Source of the DNA: Phycisphaerales bacterium UBA1910
GTDB taxonomy: Bacteria > Planctomycetota > Phycisphaerae > Phycisphaerales > UBA1924
Length of the DNA stretch: 25,345 nt
NCBI GenBank assembly: GCA_002337545.1
Contig: DDGE01000047.1
Location: 98,694 to 124,038, forward strand
Reading direction: 5' to 3'
Part shown: positions 8,233 through 15,193 of the stretch, piece after piece
Numbering within the stretch: the first letter of the stretch is position 1
Layout: each line of letters opens with the position of its first letter
The notes under the pieces: generated by a model
What the model was told of the DNA's origin: nothing
The model's database searches: none
The model's input: the letters and a program-made list of their open reading frames with translations, nothing else
Program-made: the position numbers and the translations under genes

Positions 8233-9546
8233 ATGCGCCCGTCTCGCTCGATTTACTTCGTGTCGTTGTTATGCTCCTCGCCCTTGATCGCCGGTCCCTG
8301 CGACCCCGCGGTGCTGCTCGGGCCCGCAAGTACCCGGTTCCTGGGGTCAAGCAGCGAGCCTGCGCGAATCGTGACCGAAGATTTGGACGCCGACGGGAAC
8401 GCCGACCTGATCGTTGCCGAGAAGTTCGCCGATCGTGTTTCTGTGCATCTCGGGCTGGGCGATGGAACATTCGCACCCGCTTCCCACTTCAGCACCGGCG
8501 ACCAGCCCGTCGGGCTCGCGATCGTGGATTTCGACGGCGATTCTCACCTCGATATCGCAACCGGCAACCAGAACGACTCATCGGTCACCATCCTGCTGGG
8601 CGACGGGATGGGGGGCTTTGTTTCAGGCGGCAACTACGACGCGGGATTCTTTGTCACGCCGGATGATCTGGCCTGCGCCGATTTCGATGGCGACAATGAC
8701 ATCGACATCGTGACCAGCAGCCAGGGCAACTCGGTGCGGGTGATGCTCAACAACGGCGATGGCAGCTTCGCTTTGCCGGTGTTCGTGAACATACTCTCCA
8801 GCGTGAACTCGGTGGCTGTTGGATTGCTGAACAACGACTCCATACCTGACATCGTTGCAACGGGGCTGACCACAAATGAGGTGTTCGTGCTGTTGGGGCT
8901 GGGCAACGGCGCCTTCTCAGCGCCCGTTGCGTTCGACACAAGCAACGGCCCGCGCGATGTGCAGATCGCAGACATCAACGACGACGGGCACATGGACCTG
9001 GTCGTAGCGCACACTTTCGATGATCTCGTGGGCGTGCACCTTGGCAACAGCACCGGGGTCTTCGCACCCGCGATCAACTCCACGCTCGGCACGGGGCTCC
9101 TTGAGGTTCAGCCCGCCGACATGGACGGCGACGGGAACCTTGATCTTATGGCCGCAACCTTCGGGACCTTCCCGCAGGCCATCGCGATGGTTCGGGGCAA
9201 CGGCGACGGAACCTTCAGTTCCCAGAACGACTTTCCCTCGGGCAACGGGCCCGTCTCAATCGTCATCGCCGACTTTGACAACGACTCGGGACCCGATGTC
9301 GCGGCCGTCCATTCGGCCAGCAACGACCTCTATATCTACCTCAACCAGTGTCCACCCAACTTCTGCGGCTGCAATCCGGCAGACCTCGCCGCTCCTTGCG
9401 GCTCGCTCGATTTTTTCGATGTCAGCGCCTTTCTCAGCGCGTTCATCGCGATGGACCCTGTCGCAGACTTTGCGGCTCCCTTCGGGACATTCAACTTCTT
9501 TGATGTCAGCGCCTTCCTCATCGCGTTCAACAACGGATGCCCGTAG
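8233..9546 (+). CDS. secreted FG-GAP/VCBS beta-propeller with C-terminal GC-type dockerin
   Basis: This 437-residue protein starts at an ATG preceded by GGGAGG. The N-terminal segment MRPSRSIYFVSLLCSSPLIA is a signal peptide. About seven repeats of some 50 residues follow, each with a Ca-loop such as DLDADGNADL, DFDGDSHLDI, DFDGDNDIDI, DINDDGHMDL or DMDGDGNLDL and ending near GDGTF. This is the FG-GAP/VCBS pattern of a seven-bladed propeller of the integrin type. The last 60 residues form the planctomycete GC-type dockerin: CGCNPADLAAPCG, then FFDVSAFLSAF and FFDVSAFLIAF, then a terminal Gly-Cys-Pro. It is probably an extracellular or surface binding protein with unknown ligand. The frame is open further upstream to 8119, overlapping pgi, but that extension has no signal peptide. 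The flagellar genes begin right after it, with no evident functional link. Confidence 0.88.
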   Translation: MRPSRSIYFVSLLCSSPLIAGPCDPAVLLGPASTRFLGSSSEPARIVTEDLDADGNADLIVAEKFADRVSVHLGLGDGTFAPASHFSTGDQPVGLAIVDFDGDSHLDIATGNQNDSSVTILLGDGMGGFVSGGNYDAGFFVTPDDLACADFDGDNDIDIVTSSQGNSVRVMLNNGDGSFALPVFVNILSSVNSVAVGLLNNDSIPDIVATGLTTNEVFVLLGLGNGAFSAPVAFDTSNGPRDVQIADINDDGHMDLVVAHTFDDLVGVHLGNSTGVFAPAINSTLGTGLLEVQPADMDGDGNLDLMAATFGTFPQAIAMVRGNGDGTFSSQNDFPSGNGPVSIVIADFDNDSGPDVAAVHSASNDLYIYLNQCPPNFCGCNPADLAAPCGSLDFFDVSAFLSAFIAMDPVADFAAPFGTFNFFDVSAFLIAFNNGCP

Positions 9547-9558
9547 CGCACTTCAGAT

Positions 9559-9575
9559 TGGCACGCCATTTGTGC
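9559..9575 (+). promoter_or_regulatory. candidate sigma-54 promoter of the flgF operon
   Basis: TGGCACGCCATTTGTGC resembles the sigma-54 consensus TGGCACG-N4-TTGC. The GG at -24 is perfect, and the -12 element has GT where GC is usual. It shares the string GATTGGCACGC with the flgI candidate at 13093-13103. It lies 13 bp after the stop of the preceding gene and about 70 bp before flgF. Confidence 0.5.
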
Positions 9576-9597
9576 ATACCTCCCCAACGGGTGGCTG

Positions 9598-9615
9598 CTG
9601 TTCACGGATGAACAG
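9598..9615 (+). promoter_or_regulatory. leader hairpin with ACGGA at its loop (possible CsrA site)
   Basis: A perfect 7-bp inverted repeat CTGTTCA/TGAACAG encloses CGGA, giving ACGGA across the loop closure. It lies between the candidate sigma-54 promoter and the flgF start, 29 bp upstream of the ATG. CsrA/RsmA proteins prefer A-N-GGA exposed in a hairpin loop. Binding is inferred. Confidence 0.4.
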
Positions 9616-9644
9616 GGTCACGCCGCGTGTTTCGGGGTATTGCT

Positions 9645-10412
9645 ATGGACTATGGGCTGCAGATCTCCGCGTCGGGCGCACTCGCGAGTATTCATGCGCA
9701 AGATACGCTCACGAATAATCTTGCGAACATCAACACCACAGGTTTCAAGCCCTTGCTCGCGGGGACCATGTTCCGAGAAGCCGCTCGGATTGAGGATCAA
9801 CTCCCCCAGTTCAGTTCGAACACCCTGCTCGAACGCCTTGGGTCTGGCGTACTTTCTGCGCCCGAAACAATCAACTTTGCGCAGGGTGAGCTGATTTCTT
9901 CCGACAGCGAGTTCGATCTCGCGATTGAAGGCGACGGGTTCTTCCTCGTCGGCGACCCCAACAACCCCGCGTTCACCCGCGATGGACGCTTCACGCTCAA
10001 CGCAGAGAACCAACTTGTGATGACCGCGACCGGCACCCCGGTCCTCTCAGAAAAGGGCGATCCGATCCAGATCGATCCGACGCAGGGCATCCTCGAAGTC
10101 TGGAGCGATGGGCGGATCCTTCAGAACGGGCAGCCCGTTGCGAAGCTCGCGTTTGCCGATGTGCCCAGCCGCGACATCCTTCGACCGATCGGAGGCGGTC
10201 AGTACGCGAGCAAAGATGGTTCAGCTCTGCAAACCATTGAAGGCAGCGGGAGTATCCGCCAGTACATGCTCGAGGGTTCCGGTGCAAACGAGATCGACGC
10301 ACTGATGAAGATCCAGAGTGCATCTCGCAGCGCCCAGAGCAATATCGGGATGATCGACATGCAGAACCGCTTGATCTCCCAAGCAATCAACACATTCGGA
10401 CGGCTCTCCTAA
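9645..10412 (+). CDS. flgF: flagellar proximal-rod protein FlgF
   Basis: This is a rod subunit of the flagellar basal body, exported by the flagellar type III system and lacking a cleaved signal. The 255 residues open with MDYGLQISASGALAS and the rod/hook family signature NNLANINTTGFKP. FDLAIEGDGFFLV lies in the middle, and the C-terminal helix ends NRLISQAINTFGRLS. FlgF rather than FlgG is chosen because it is shorter, starts with the MDxGL pattern, and sits directly before a clear FlgG. The ATG at 9645 is preferred over a GTG at 9627, which adds six residues foreign to the family. It is the first gene of a unit flgF-flgG-flgA-flgH and lies 27 bp before flgG. Confidence 0.9.
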   Translation: MDYGLQISASGALASIHAQDTLTNNLANINTTGFKPLLAGTMFREAARIEDQLPQFSSNTLLERLGSGVLSAPETINFAQGELISSDSEFDLAIEGDGFFLVGDPNNPAFTRDGRFTLNAENQLVMTATGTPVLSEKGDPIQIDPTQGILEVWSDGRILQNGQPVAKLAFADVPSRDILRPIGGGQYASKDGSALQTIEGSGSIRQYMLEGSGANEIDALMKIQSASRSAQSNIGMIDMQNRLISQAINTFGRLS

Positions 10413-10439
10413 GCCCTGAACTGACAAGGACATAGAACC

Positions 10440-11249
10440 ATGGCCATCATCGCGATGCAATCCGCAGCAACAGGGCTCCGTGCGCTCGACACACGACTCG
10501 ATGTCATTGCCAATAACCTGGCGAATGTGAACACGGAGGGATTCAAGAGTTCACGCGTGAACTTCGAAGACCTCCTGTATCTGGAGAGGGCTCAGCCGGG
10601 CGTCGAGAACGCGATCGGTGATCAACGCCCAACGGGTCTGTATGTGGGGCTTGGCGTTGCGGTGAGCGGGACGCAGCAGGACTTTACAATCGGCACACCG
10701 ATCAGCACCACCTCGCCAACAGACATGATGATCGAGGGGCGAGGATTCTTCAAGGTTCGCGTCGAAGACTCCCTGGGCAACGGCGGCATCGCGTATACCC
10801 GCAACGGGAACTTTGTCCGGAACTCAGAAGGCGATCTGGTCCTTGCAAACTCCGATGGGCGCTATCTCGATCCCGCAATTACCATCCCTCCAGAGGCAGA
10901 AAATATTTCCGTAAGTGCTGACGGGAGAGTGACCTACACGACAGGCGGCGATCCAAATGTACAGGAAGCCGGGCAACTGGCAATCAGTATATTCGTGAAC
11001 CCGGAGGGGTTGAGTTCGATCGGTTCGAACCTCTGGGTCGAATCCGCGGCATCCGGTCCACCCATTGATGGCGAGCCGAGCACGGAAAACTTCGGGAAGA
11101 TACGAAGCTCGACACTCGAGGGCTCCAATGTCGATCCGTCGCGTGAACTGATAGAACTCATCCGAACCCAGCGGGCGTTCGAGATGAACTCCCAGGCCAT
11201 CCGTGCGGCAGACGAAACGCTCCAGTCCGTCGCCCAGCTCCGCCGGTAA
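10440..11249 (+). CDS. flgG: flagellar distal-rod protein FlgG
   Basis: This 269-residue subunit forms the distal rod, which crosses the periplasm inside the L and P rings. It begins MAIIAMQSAATGLRALDTRLDVIANNLANVNTEGFKSSRVNF, typical of FlgG, with YVGLGVAVSGTQQDFTIGTP and TDMMIEGRGFFKV in the centre. It ends with the strongly conserved SNVDPSRELIELIRTQRAFEMNSQAIRAADETLQ region (shown here with its first residues Asn-Val; residues about 232-266). Length matches the family's 260 residues. An AAGGA lies about ten bases before the ATG, in the context ACAAGGACAT. It sits 27 bp after flgF and 23 bp before flgA, consistent with one operon. Confidence 0.95.
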   Translation: MAIIAMQSAATGLRALDTRLDVIANNLANVNTEGFKSSRVNFEDLLYLERAQPGVENAIGDQRPTGLYVGLGVAVSGTQQDFTIGTPISTTSPTDMMIEGRGFFKVRVEDSLGNGGIAYTRNGNFVRNSEGDLVLANSDGRYLDPAITIPPEAENISVSADGRVTYTTGGDPNVQEAGQLAISIFVNPEGLSSIGSNLWVESAASGPPIDGEPSTENFGKIRSSTLEGSNVDPSRELIELIRTQRAFEMNSQAIRAADETLQSVAQLRR

Positions 11250-11272
11250 ACCGTAAACCCCTGAGGAATAAC

Positions 11273-12334
11273 ATGTTTCGCCTCATTGCCATATTCATCC
11301 TGATCTCCCTGATCGCAACCTTTGCTCATGCGGATGAAGCATCATCGCGTGTGACACGCGTTGAGCTGCGATCCACGGTGCGACTTGATGAAACCAGCAA
11401 TACCCCCACACTTGGGGATGTAGCCCGGATCAATGGCGAGCAGGCGGCCAAACTCAGCGAACTGGCGATCGAACTCGACAAGCCGATCGAAAAAGGGGCT
11501 TGGTCGATCATCCGACACACCACCATCAGGTCACTGATCAAGGACGCACAGGGGATCAACGAGGGCGGTATCGTGATTGTCGGCCCGGATGTGCGGATCA
11601 CCCAAGTCCGCACACGCGAAAGCGTTCAAAGTCAGCCAACGGTGCTCGAGAAGAAAAGCACCGCCCCAGACTACCCCACTCTTCGTCAGCAGCTCGAGCG
11701 TTGGACCATCGATCGATTGGACACGACTCCAGAGCAATCTCGTATCCGATTCCATGAAAAAGACATGGATGATCTCAACACCCCGATCAACGGGTGCATC
11801 GTTGAGGTCCGTGAGATCGGGCGATCCGAACAGATGCTCTTGGGCGTTGTGATCTATAAAGATGAGCGGGTTGTGCTCAATCGCTCTTTCCGATTTGAGG
11901 TGCTCATCCAGCGGCCGGTCCGCGTCAGCACCCAGCAGATCCGCCGATCGAGCGTGATTTCTCACGAGAACTCGAAGATCGAGCAGCGCTGGTTGAGTGT
12001 CGCGGAGCAGATCGCCGACCCAGATCGTGCGATCGGGATGATTACGATCTCCACAATCGACAGCGGACGCATGATCCTGACAACAAACCTTGAAGCGCCG
12101 ATTCTGGTCGAACGGGGCCAGCTCGTCAACGCCCGATCGCTCGCCGGAAGCGTCAGTGTGTCCATGCTTGCCCGCTCGAAACAGAATGGACGCCTGGGCG
12201 ACATCATCGAGCTTGAGTCGAAGGACAGAACCCAACAGTTCCATGCACGCGTCGCTGGTCCTCGCCAGGTCGTGATTCTGCAACCAGATCACCAAAGCTC
12301 CAGATCGGGCACAGCCCGCAGGGTATACCCATGA
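11273..12334 (+). CDS. flgA: flagellar P-ring assembly chaperone FlgA
   Basis: FlgA is a periplasmic chaperone that helps FlgI polymerise into the P ring. A signal peptide (MFRLIAIFILISLIATFAHA) is followed by a 330-residue body. The C-terminal third has the SAF-like FlgA pattern: IQRPVRVSTQQIRRSSVIS, then TNLEAPILVERGQLVNA, then LGDIIELES and a final VAGPRQVVI. At 353 residues it is well above the 220 of the enterobacterial protein. The N-terminal part (about 25-160) is longer, as in several non-proteobacterial FlgA proteins. A GAGGA lies six bases upstream. The stop codon overlaps the flgH start by four bases, indicating translational coupling. Identity is supported by the C-terminus and by position between flgG and flgH. 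Confidence 0.88.
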   Translation: MFRLIAIFILISLIATFAHADEASSRVTRVELRSTVRLDETSNTPTLGDVARINGEQAAKLSELAIELDKPIEKGAWSIIRHTTIRSLIKDAQGINEGGIVIVGPDVRITQVRTRESVQSQPTVLEKKSTAPDYPTLRQQLERWTIDRLDTTPEQSRIRFHEKDMDDLNTPINGCIVEVREIGRSEQMLLGVVIYKDERVVLNRSFRFEVLIQRPVRVSTQQIRRSSVISHENSKIEQRWLSVAEQIADPDRAIGMITISTIDSGRMILTTNLEAPILVERGQLVNARSLAGSVSVSMLARSKQNGRLGDIIELESKDRTQQFHARVAGPRQVVILQPDHQSSRSGTARRVYP

Positions 12335-13002
12335 AACGCAAGATCTTCTCGCTGATCCCGGCACTGCTCATCACTGGAAACGCTCAGGCACAGAGCCTGT
12401 TCATTTCATCCGCGAGCGATTCCCAATCGAATGAACCCACGATTCTGCTGAGCGATGTCTCGATTCACTTCATCGAGGAACCCGAAACACGGGTCATCCA
12501 GAAGCATGACATCATTACGATCATCATCGATGAGAACTCGAGCACCACGAGCTCGCAGAAACTCGAAACCGAAAAGGAATCGCGGAGCACTGCGAACATA
12601 GACGCCATGGTGAGCTGGCTGAAGCTGCTTGAGTTGCGTGTCGAGCAAGGGGACATCAACAATGTCGACCTGATCGATCTGGCAACATCGCGAGAGTTTT
12701 CCGGGGAGGGTGACTACGAGCGGAAGGATAAGTTCACGGCCCGTATCAGCGCCATTGTCCGGGAGATCAAGCCCAACGGCACAATGCTTGTTGAAGCGCG
12801 CAAGACGATCGCACGCGATAACGAGATCTCTGAGCTCGTTCTCTCAGGGATGGTTCGCGAAGAGGACATCACCCTTCAGAACACGGTTCTTTCAAGCCAA
12901 ATGGCGGATCTGCGGATCATCCTCGAGAATCAAGGGGATCTGAAAGAGGCCGCCGAGAAGGGGCTCATCACCAGAGTTCTTGACGCTGTCTTCGCGTTCT
13001 GA
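12331..13002 (+). CDS. flgH: flagellar L-ring protein FlgH, lacking a lipoprotein cysteine
   Basis: FlgH forms the outer-membrane bushing around the rod. The 223 residues contain the family core: VIQKHDIITIIIDENSS, then GEGDYERKDKFTARISA, then REIKPNGTMLVEARKTI, ELVLSGMVREEDI and the final helix region LITRVLDAVF. It starts within the flgA stop (ATGA overlap) and ends the first flagellar unit, followed by a terminator. FlgH is normally a lipoprotein with an LxGC lipobox. Here the export signal is MKRKIFSLIPALLITGNAQAQ, with an AQA signal-peptidase I type site, and the whole protein contains no cysteine. So either the ring is anchored without lipid or the lipid step has been dispensed with. 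The FlgH identity is nevertheless clear from the core and gene order. Confidence 0.93.
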   Translation: MKRKIFSLIPALLITGNAQAQSLFISSASDSQSNEPTILLSDVSIHFIEEPETRVIQKHDIITIIIDENSSTTSSQKLETEKESRSTANIDAMVSWLKLLELRVEQGDINNVDLIDLATSREFSGEGDYERKDKFTARISAIVREIKPNGTMLVEARKTIARDNEISELVLSGMVREEDITLQNTVLSSQMADLRIILENQGDLKEAAEKGLITRVLDAVFAF

Positions 13003-13035
13003 GTCACGATTTAGACATCACCTCGCCCACCACCG

Positions 13036-13070
13036 GCACGCGTGCAGCGACCCGCTCACGCGTGCTTTTT
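13036..13070 (+). terminator. rho-independent terminator between flgH and flgI
   Basis: The stem GCACGCGTG/CACGCGTGC (13036-13044/13057-13065) continues, after a bulged C, into AGCG/CGCT around an ACC loop. TTTTT follows. It ends the flgF-flgG-flgA-flgH unit, so flgI needs its own promoter. Confidence 0.85.
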
Positions 13071-13095
13071 CGTTGTGCATGAAGACCTTACTGAT

Positions 13096-13110
13096 TGGCA
13101 CGCGATTCGC
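13096..13110 (+). promoter_or_regulatory. candidate sigma-54 promoter of the flgI unit
   Basis: TGGCACGCGATTCGC matches the sigma-54 consensus TGGCACG-N4-TTGC at all positions but one, with GG and GC at the exact 10-base spacing. It lies directly after the flgH terminator. It predicts transcription start near 13121, about 17 bases before the flgI ATG and just ahead of its Shine-Dalgarno. Confidence 0.6.
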
Positions 13111-13137
13111 GTACTTGGCAACGGAAGGAATCCACTT

Positions 13138-14229
13138 ATGCGACGAAGGATCGTCAACATCATACTCATCGTTTCACTGGCCCTGATCGCGTCGCCGACA
13201 CACGCGGGCAAGACGCTGCGTGAGATTTCTCGCGTCAAGGGCCAGGGTGCTTCGGTCATACAGGGACTCGGGCTCGTGGTCGGGCTCAACAACACGGGCG
13301 ATTCGGCTGCGGAGCTCGTCATGGCACGACCGCTCGCGGAGACCCTGAAGAACCTCGGTAACCCAGTTCCGGTCGATGATTTGAGCAGCGGCAAGTCGGT
13401 GGCATTGGTGATGGTCAGCTGCCGCATCCCAAGAGATGGTGCGAAAAGTGACGATGCGTACGATGTCACGATCTCCGTGCTGAACTCCGCGAAGAGTCTT
13501 GAGGGGGGCAGATTGCTCATCACCCCGCTCGTCGGGCCACGGCGTGAACGCGTTGTCTATGCGTTCGCCGAGGGTGACATCACGATCCCGGATGAAGACA
13601 TTCCCACAAGTGCGCGGGTTGTGCGTGGTGCGCAGATGGTGCGCGACATCAACACGACACCCAGCATCAACGGCTCCTTCGACATCATCATCGATCAGGG
13701 CTTCTCGGGTTTGGGAGCCGCTTCCACGATCAGTGCTGAGATCAATCAGCAGTATCTGCTCACCGCGTCGAGCATGAATAACGCGATTGCTACGGCCGTA
13801 GATGGGCGCACGATCCGTGTGCTCGTTCCCCCCACTGAACGGGCACGCCCAGCCGCATTCTTCGGCGACATCATGCAAACGGATATCTCCAGCGCTCTTC
13901 GCAAGCTGCCGGCACAGGTGCGTTGCGATACGAGCACCGGGATCATCGTCATCACTGGTGATGTGCAGGTATCCCCGAGTGTCATCACACACAAGGACCT
14001 GAGAATCACGACAACCCTCCCGCCTCTCCCGGGAGAGCCGGTCGAGACCACGAACGAGTTCACAGCCATCTACGCGGGAGATGAGCAGGTCGACACGATG
14101 CGTCTGGAGGACTTGATCGCCGCGTTTGACCAGCTGGATATCCCCCCGTCGGAACAGATCAACATCCTCAAGATGCTGCATGACTCGGGCAATCTGCACG
14201 CGAAGCTCATCATCGATGGGCGTGAGTAA
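13138..14229 (+). CDS. flgI: flagellar P-ring protein FlgI
   Basis: FlgI polymerises in the periplasm at the peptidoglycan layer as the bushing for the rod. The 363-residue product matches the family length. A signal peptide (MRRRIVNIILIVSLALIASPTHA) precedes the hallmark start of the mature protein, LREISRVKGQGASVIQGLGLVVGLNNTGDS. VRGAQMVRDI, SGLGAASTISAEINQ and the C-terminal QINILKMLHDSGNLHAKLIIDGRE follow. The start at 13138 is chosen because it gives the signal peptide, has GGAAGGA upstream and lies downstream of the candidate promoter. An earlier in-frame ATG at 13042 lies within the flgH terminator and is rejected. It is the first gene of the second flagellar unit and is 9 bp from flgJ. 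Confidence 0.96.
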   Translation: MRRRIVNIILIVSLALIASPTHAGKTLREISRVKGQGASVIQGLGLVVGLNNTGDSAAELVMARPLAETLKNLGNPVPVDDLSSGKSVALVMVSCRIPRDGAKSDDAYDVTISVLNSAKSLEGGRLLITPLVGPRRERVVYAFAEGDITIPDEDIPTSARVVRGAQMVRDINTTPSINGSFDIIIDQGFSGLGAASTISAEINQQYLLTASSMNNAIATAVDGRTIRVLVPPTERARPAAFFGDIMQTDISSALRKLPAQVRCDTSTGIIVITGDVQVSPSVITHKDLRITTTLPPLPGEPVETTNEFTAIYAGDEQVDTMRLEDLIAAFDQLDIPPSEQINILKMLHDSGNLHAKLIIDGRE

Positions 14230-14238
14230 GGAGGAGCC

Positions 14239-14634
14239 ATGAGCACGATCAGCACAACCATGAACTCCACCTCGCTCGACCTCCTGTCCCGCCCCAAGAG
14301 CATCGCGCAGGTTCAGTCCGGGATCAACGCCCGCGACGGCGTCTCGACCGAATCGAAATACGCTGAGGCCAGAACAGCAGCAGAGGGGCTGGTCGCGACC
14401 AGCTTCATCAAGCCCATCCTTGCCCAACTGCGGGAGAGCAACAACGCCCCCCCACCCTTCGGCCCCACTCAGGCGGAGAAGCAGTTTGGCTCGCTGCTCG
14501 ACAACCGGATGGCGGACGAGATCACCCGGGCATCTCAGTTTCCGCTTGTGGATCGGTTGGTCCAGGAGTTTACGAAGCATCTTCCTCAGCTCGACACCGA
14601 GACGCAACCCGTCGGCATGGACCTGAACGCCTGA
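14239..14634 (+). CDS. flgJ: rod-binding protein FlgJ, N-terminal domain only
   Basis: This 131-residue protein corresponds to the rod-capping N-terminal domain of FlgJ. The pattern AAEGLVATSFIKPILAQLRES, then FGPTQAEKQFGSLLDNRMADEI, then FPLVDRLVQEF matches the conserved stretch of rod-binding proteins. The muramidase domain that proteobacterial FlgJ carries at its C-terminus is absent. That is usual outside the gamma- and beta-proteobacteria, and a separate peptidoglycan hydrolase elsewhere would then open the wall. A full Shine-Dalgarno AAGGAGGA overlaps the end of flgI. Position directly after flgI is the classical flgJ place. The first 40 residues are poorly conserved and probably disordered. 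Confidence 0.82.
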   Translation: MSTISTTMNSTSLDLLSRPKSIAQVQSGINARDGVSTESKYAEARTAAEGLVATSFIKPILAQLRESNNAPPPFGPTQAEKQFGSLLDNRMADEITRASQFPLVDRLVQEFTKHLPQLDTETQPVGMDLNA

Positions 14635-14649
14635 TCGGAGCAGCACGCC

Positions 14650-15177
14650 ATGAATACCACAGCAACCATGAGTCCGGCAAAGAGAGAACAGGGCGCGATC
14701 GACCCGGATCGCCTCGATGCCATACTCTCGCAGTTGGAAGATGAACACGGCGTCCTCCTCGGGCTCGCACATGAGCACAAGGAAGCGCTGACGCACGCCG
14801 ATGTGCACGCGTTGCAGCGGATAACGATGCGAACAAGCGAGACGCTCATGCGGATCGCGAAGATTGAACAACAGCGCCAAGCAATGATCGCCAAGCGGGA
14901 TGAGCCGGTCGACACGCTCGACCAACTCCTCAACAGATTTGGTGATGATGATCGCACTCGGATCAACGAACGCCGCACACGCATGAAGGAACTGATCCAG
15001 CGGGTGCGTGAGGAGCAGGAAGCCGTCAAGCATGCTTCCGAGCAGCTCGCGATGCACATGAAAGGCCTGATGAAACAGGTGAGCGCTTCGCTTTCGCACT
15101 CCGGGACCTACTCGCGTGCGGGCTCTGTTGATGCTGGACGGACGCAGGTCGTCAGCGGGCTGGACACTGTGAGCTGA
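14650..15177 (+). CDS. flgN: FlgN-like export chaperone for hook-filament junction proteins
   Basis: This is a 175-residue, almost entirely helical protein. A long Glu/Arg/Gln-rich coiled coil runs from about 20 to 145 (LDAILSQLEDEHGVLLGLAHEHKEAL, then LMRIAKIEQQRQAMIAKRDEP, then RTRMKELIQRVREEQEAVKHASEQLAMHMKGLMKQV in essence). A short Ser/Gly-rich tail follows. FlgN proteins have this size and architecture and bind the C-termini of FlgK and FlgL before export. The gene lies 15 bp after flgJ and 16 bp before flgK, exactly where flgN is expected. Sequence similarity within this family is low, so the call leans on helical content and position. No flgM (anti-sigma-28) gene is found next to it, although the two are often neighbours. 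Confidence 0.75.
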   Translation: MNTTATMSPAKREQGAIDPDRLDAILSQLEDEHGVLLGLAHEHKEALTHADVHALQRITMRTSETLMRIAKIEQQRQAMIAKRDEPVDTLDQLLNRFGDDDRTRINERRTRMKELIQRVREEQEAVKHASEQLAMHMKGLMKQVSASLSHSGTYSRAGSVDAGRTQVVSGLDTVS

Positions 15178-15193
15178 ACAAAGGGGATATGCG

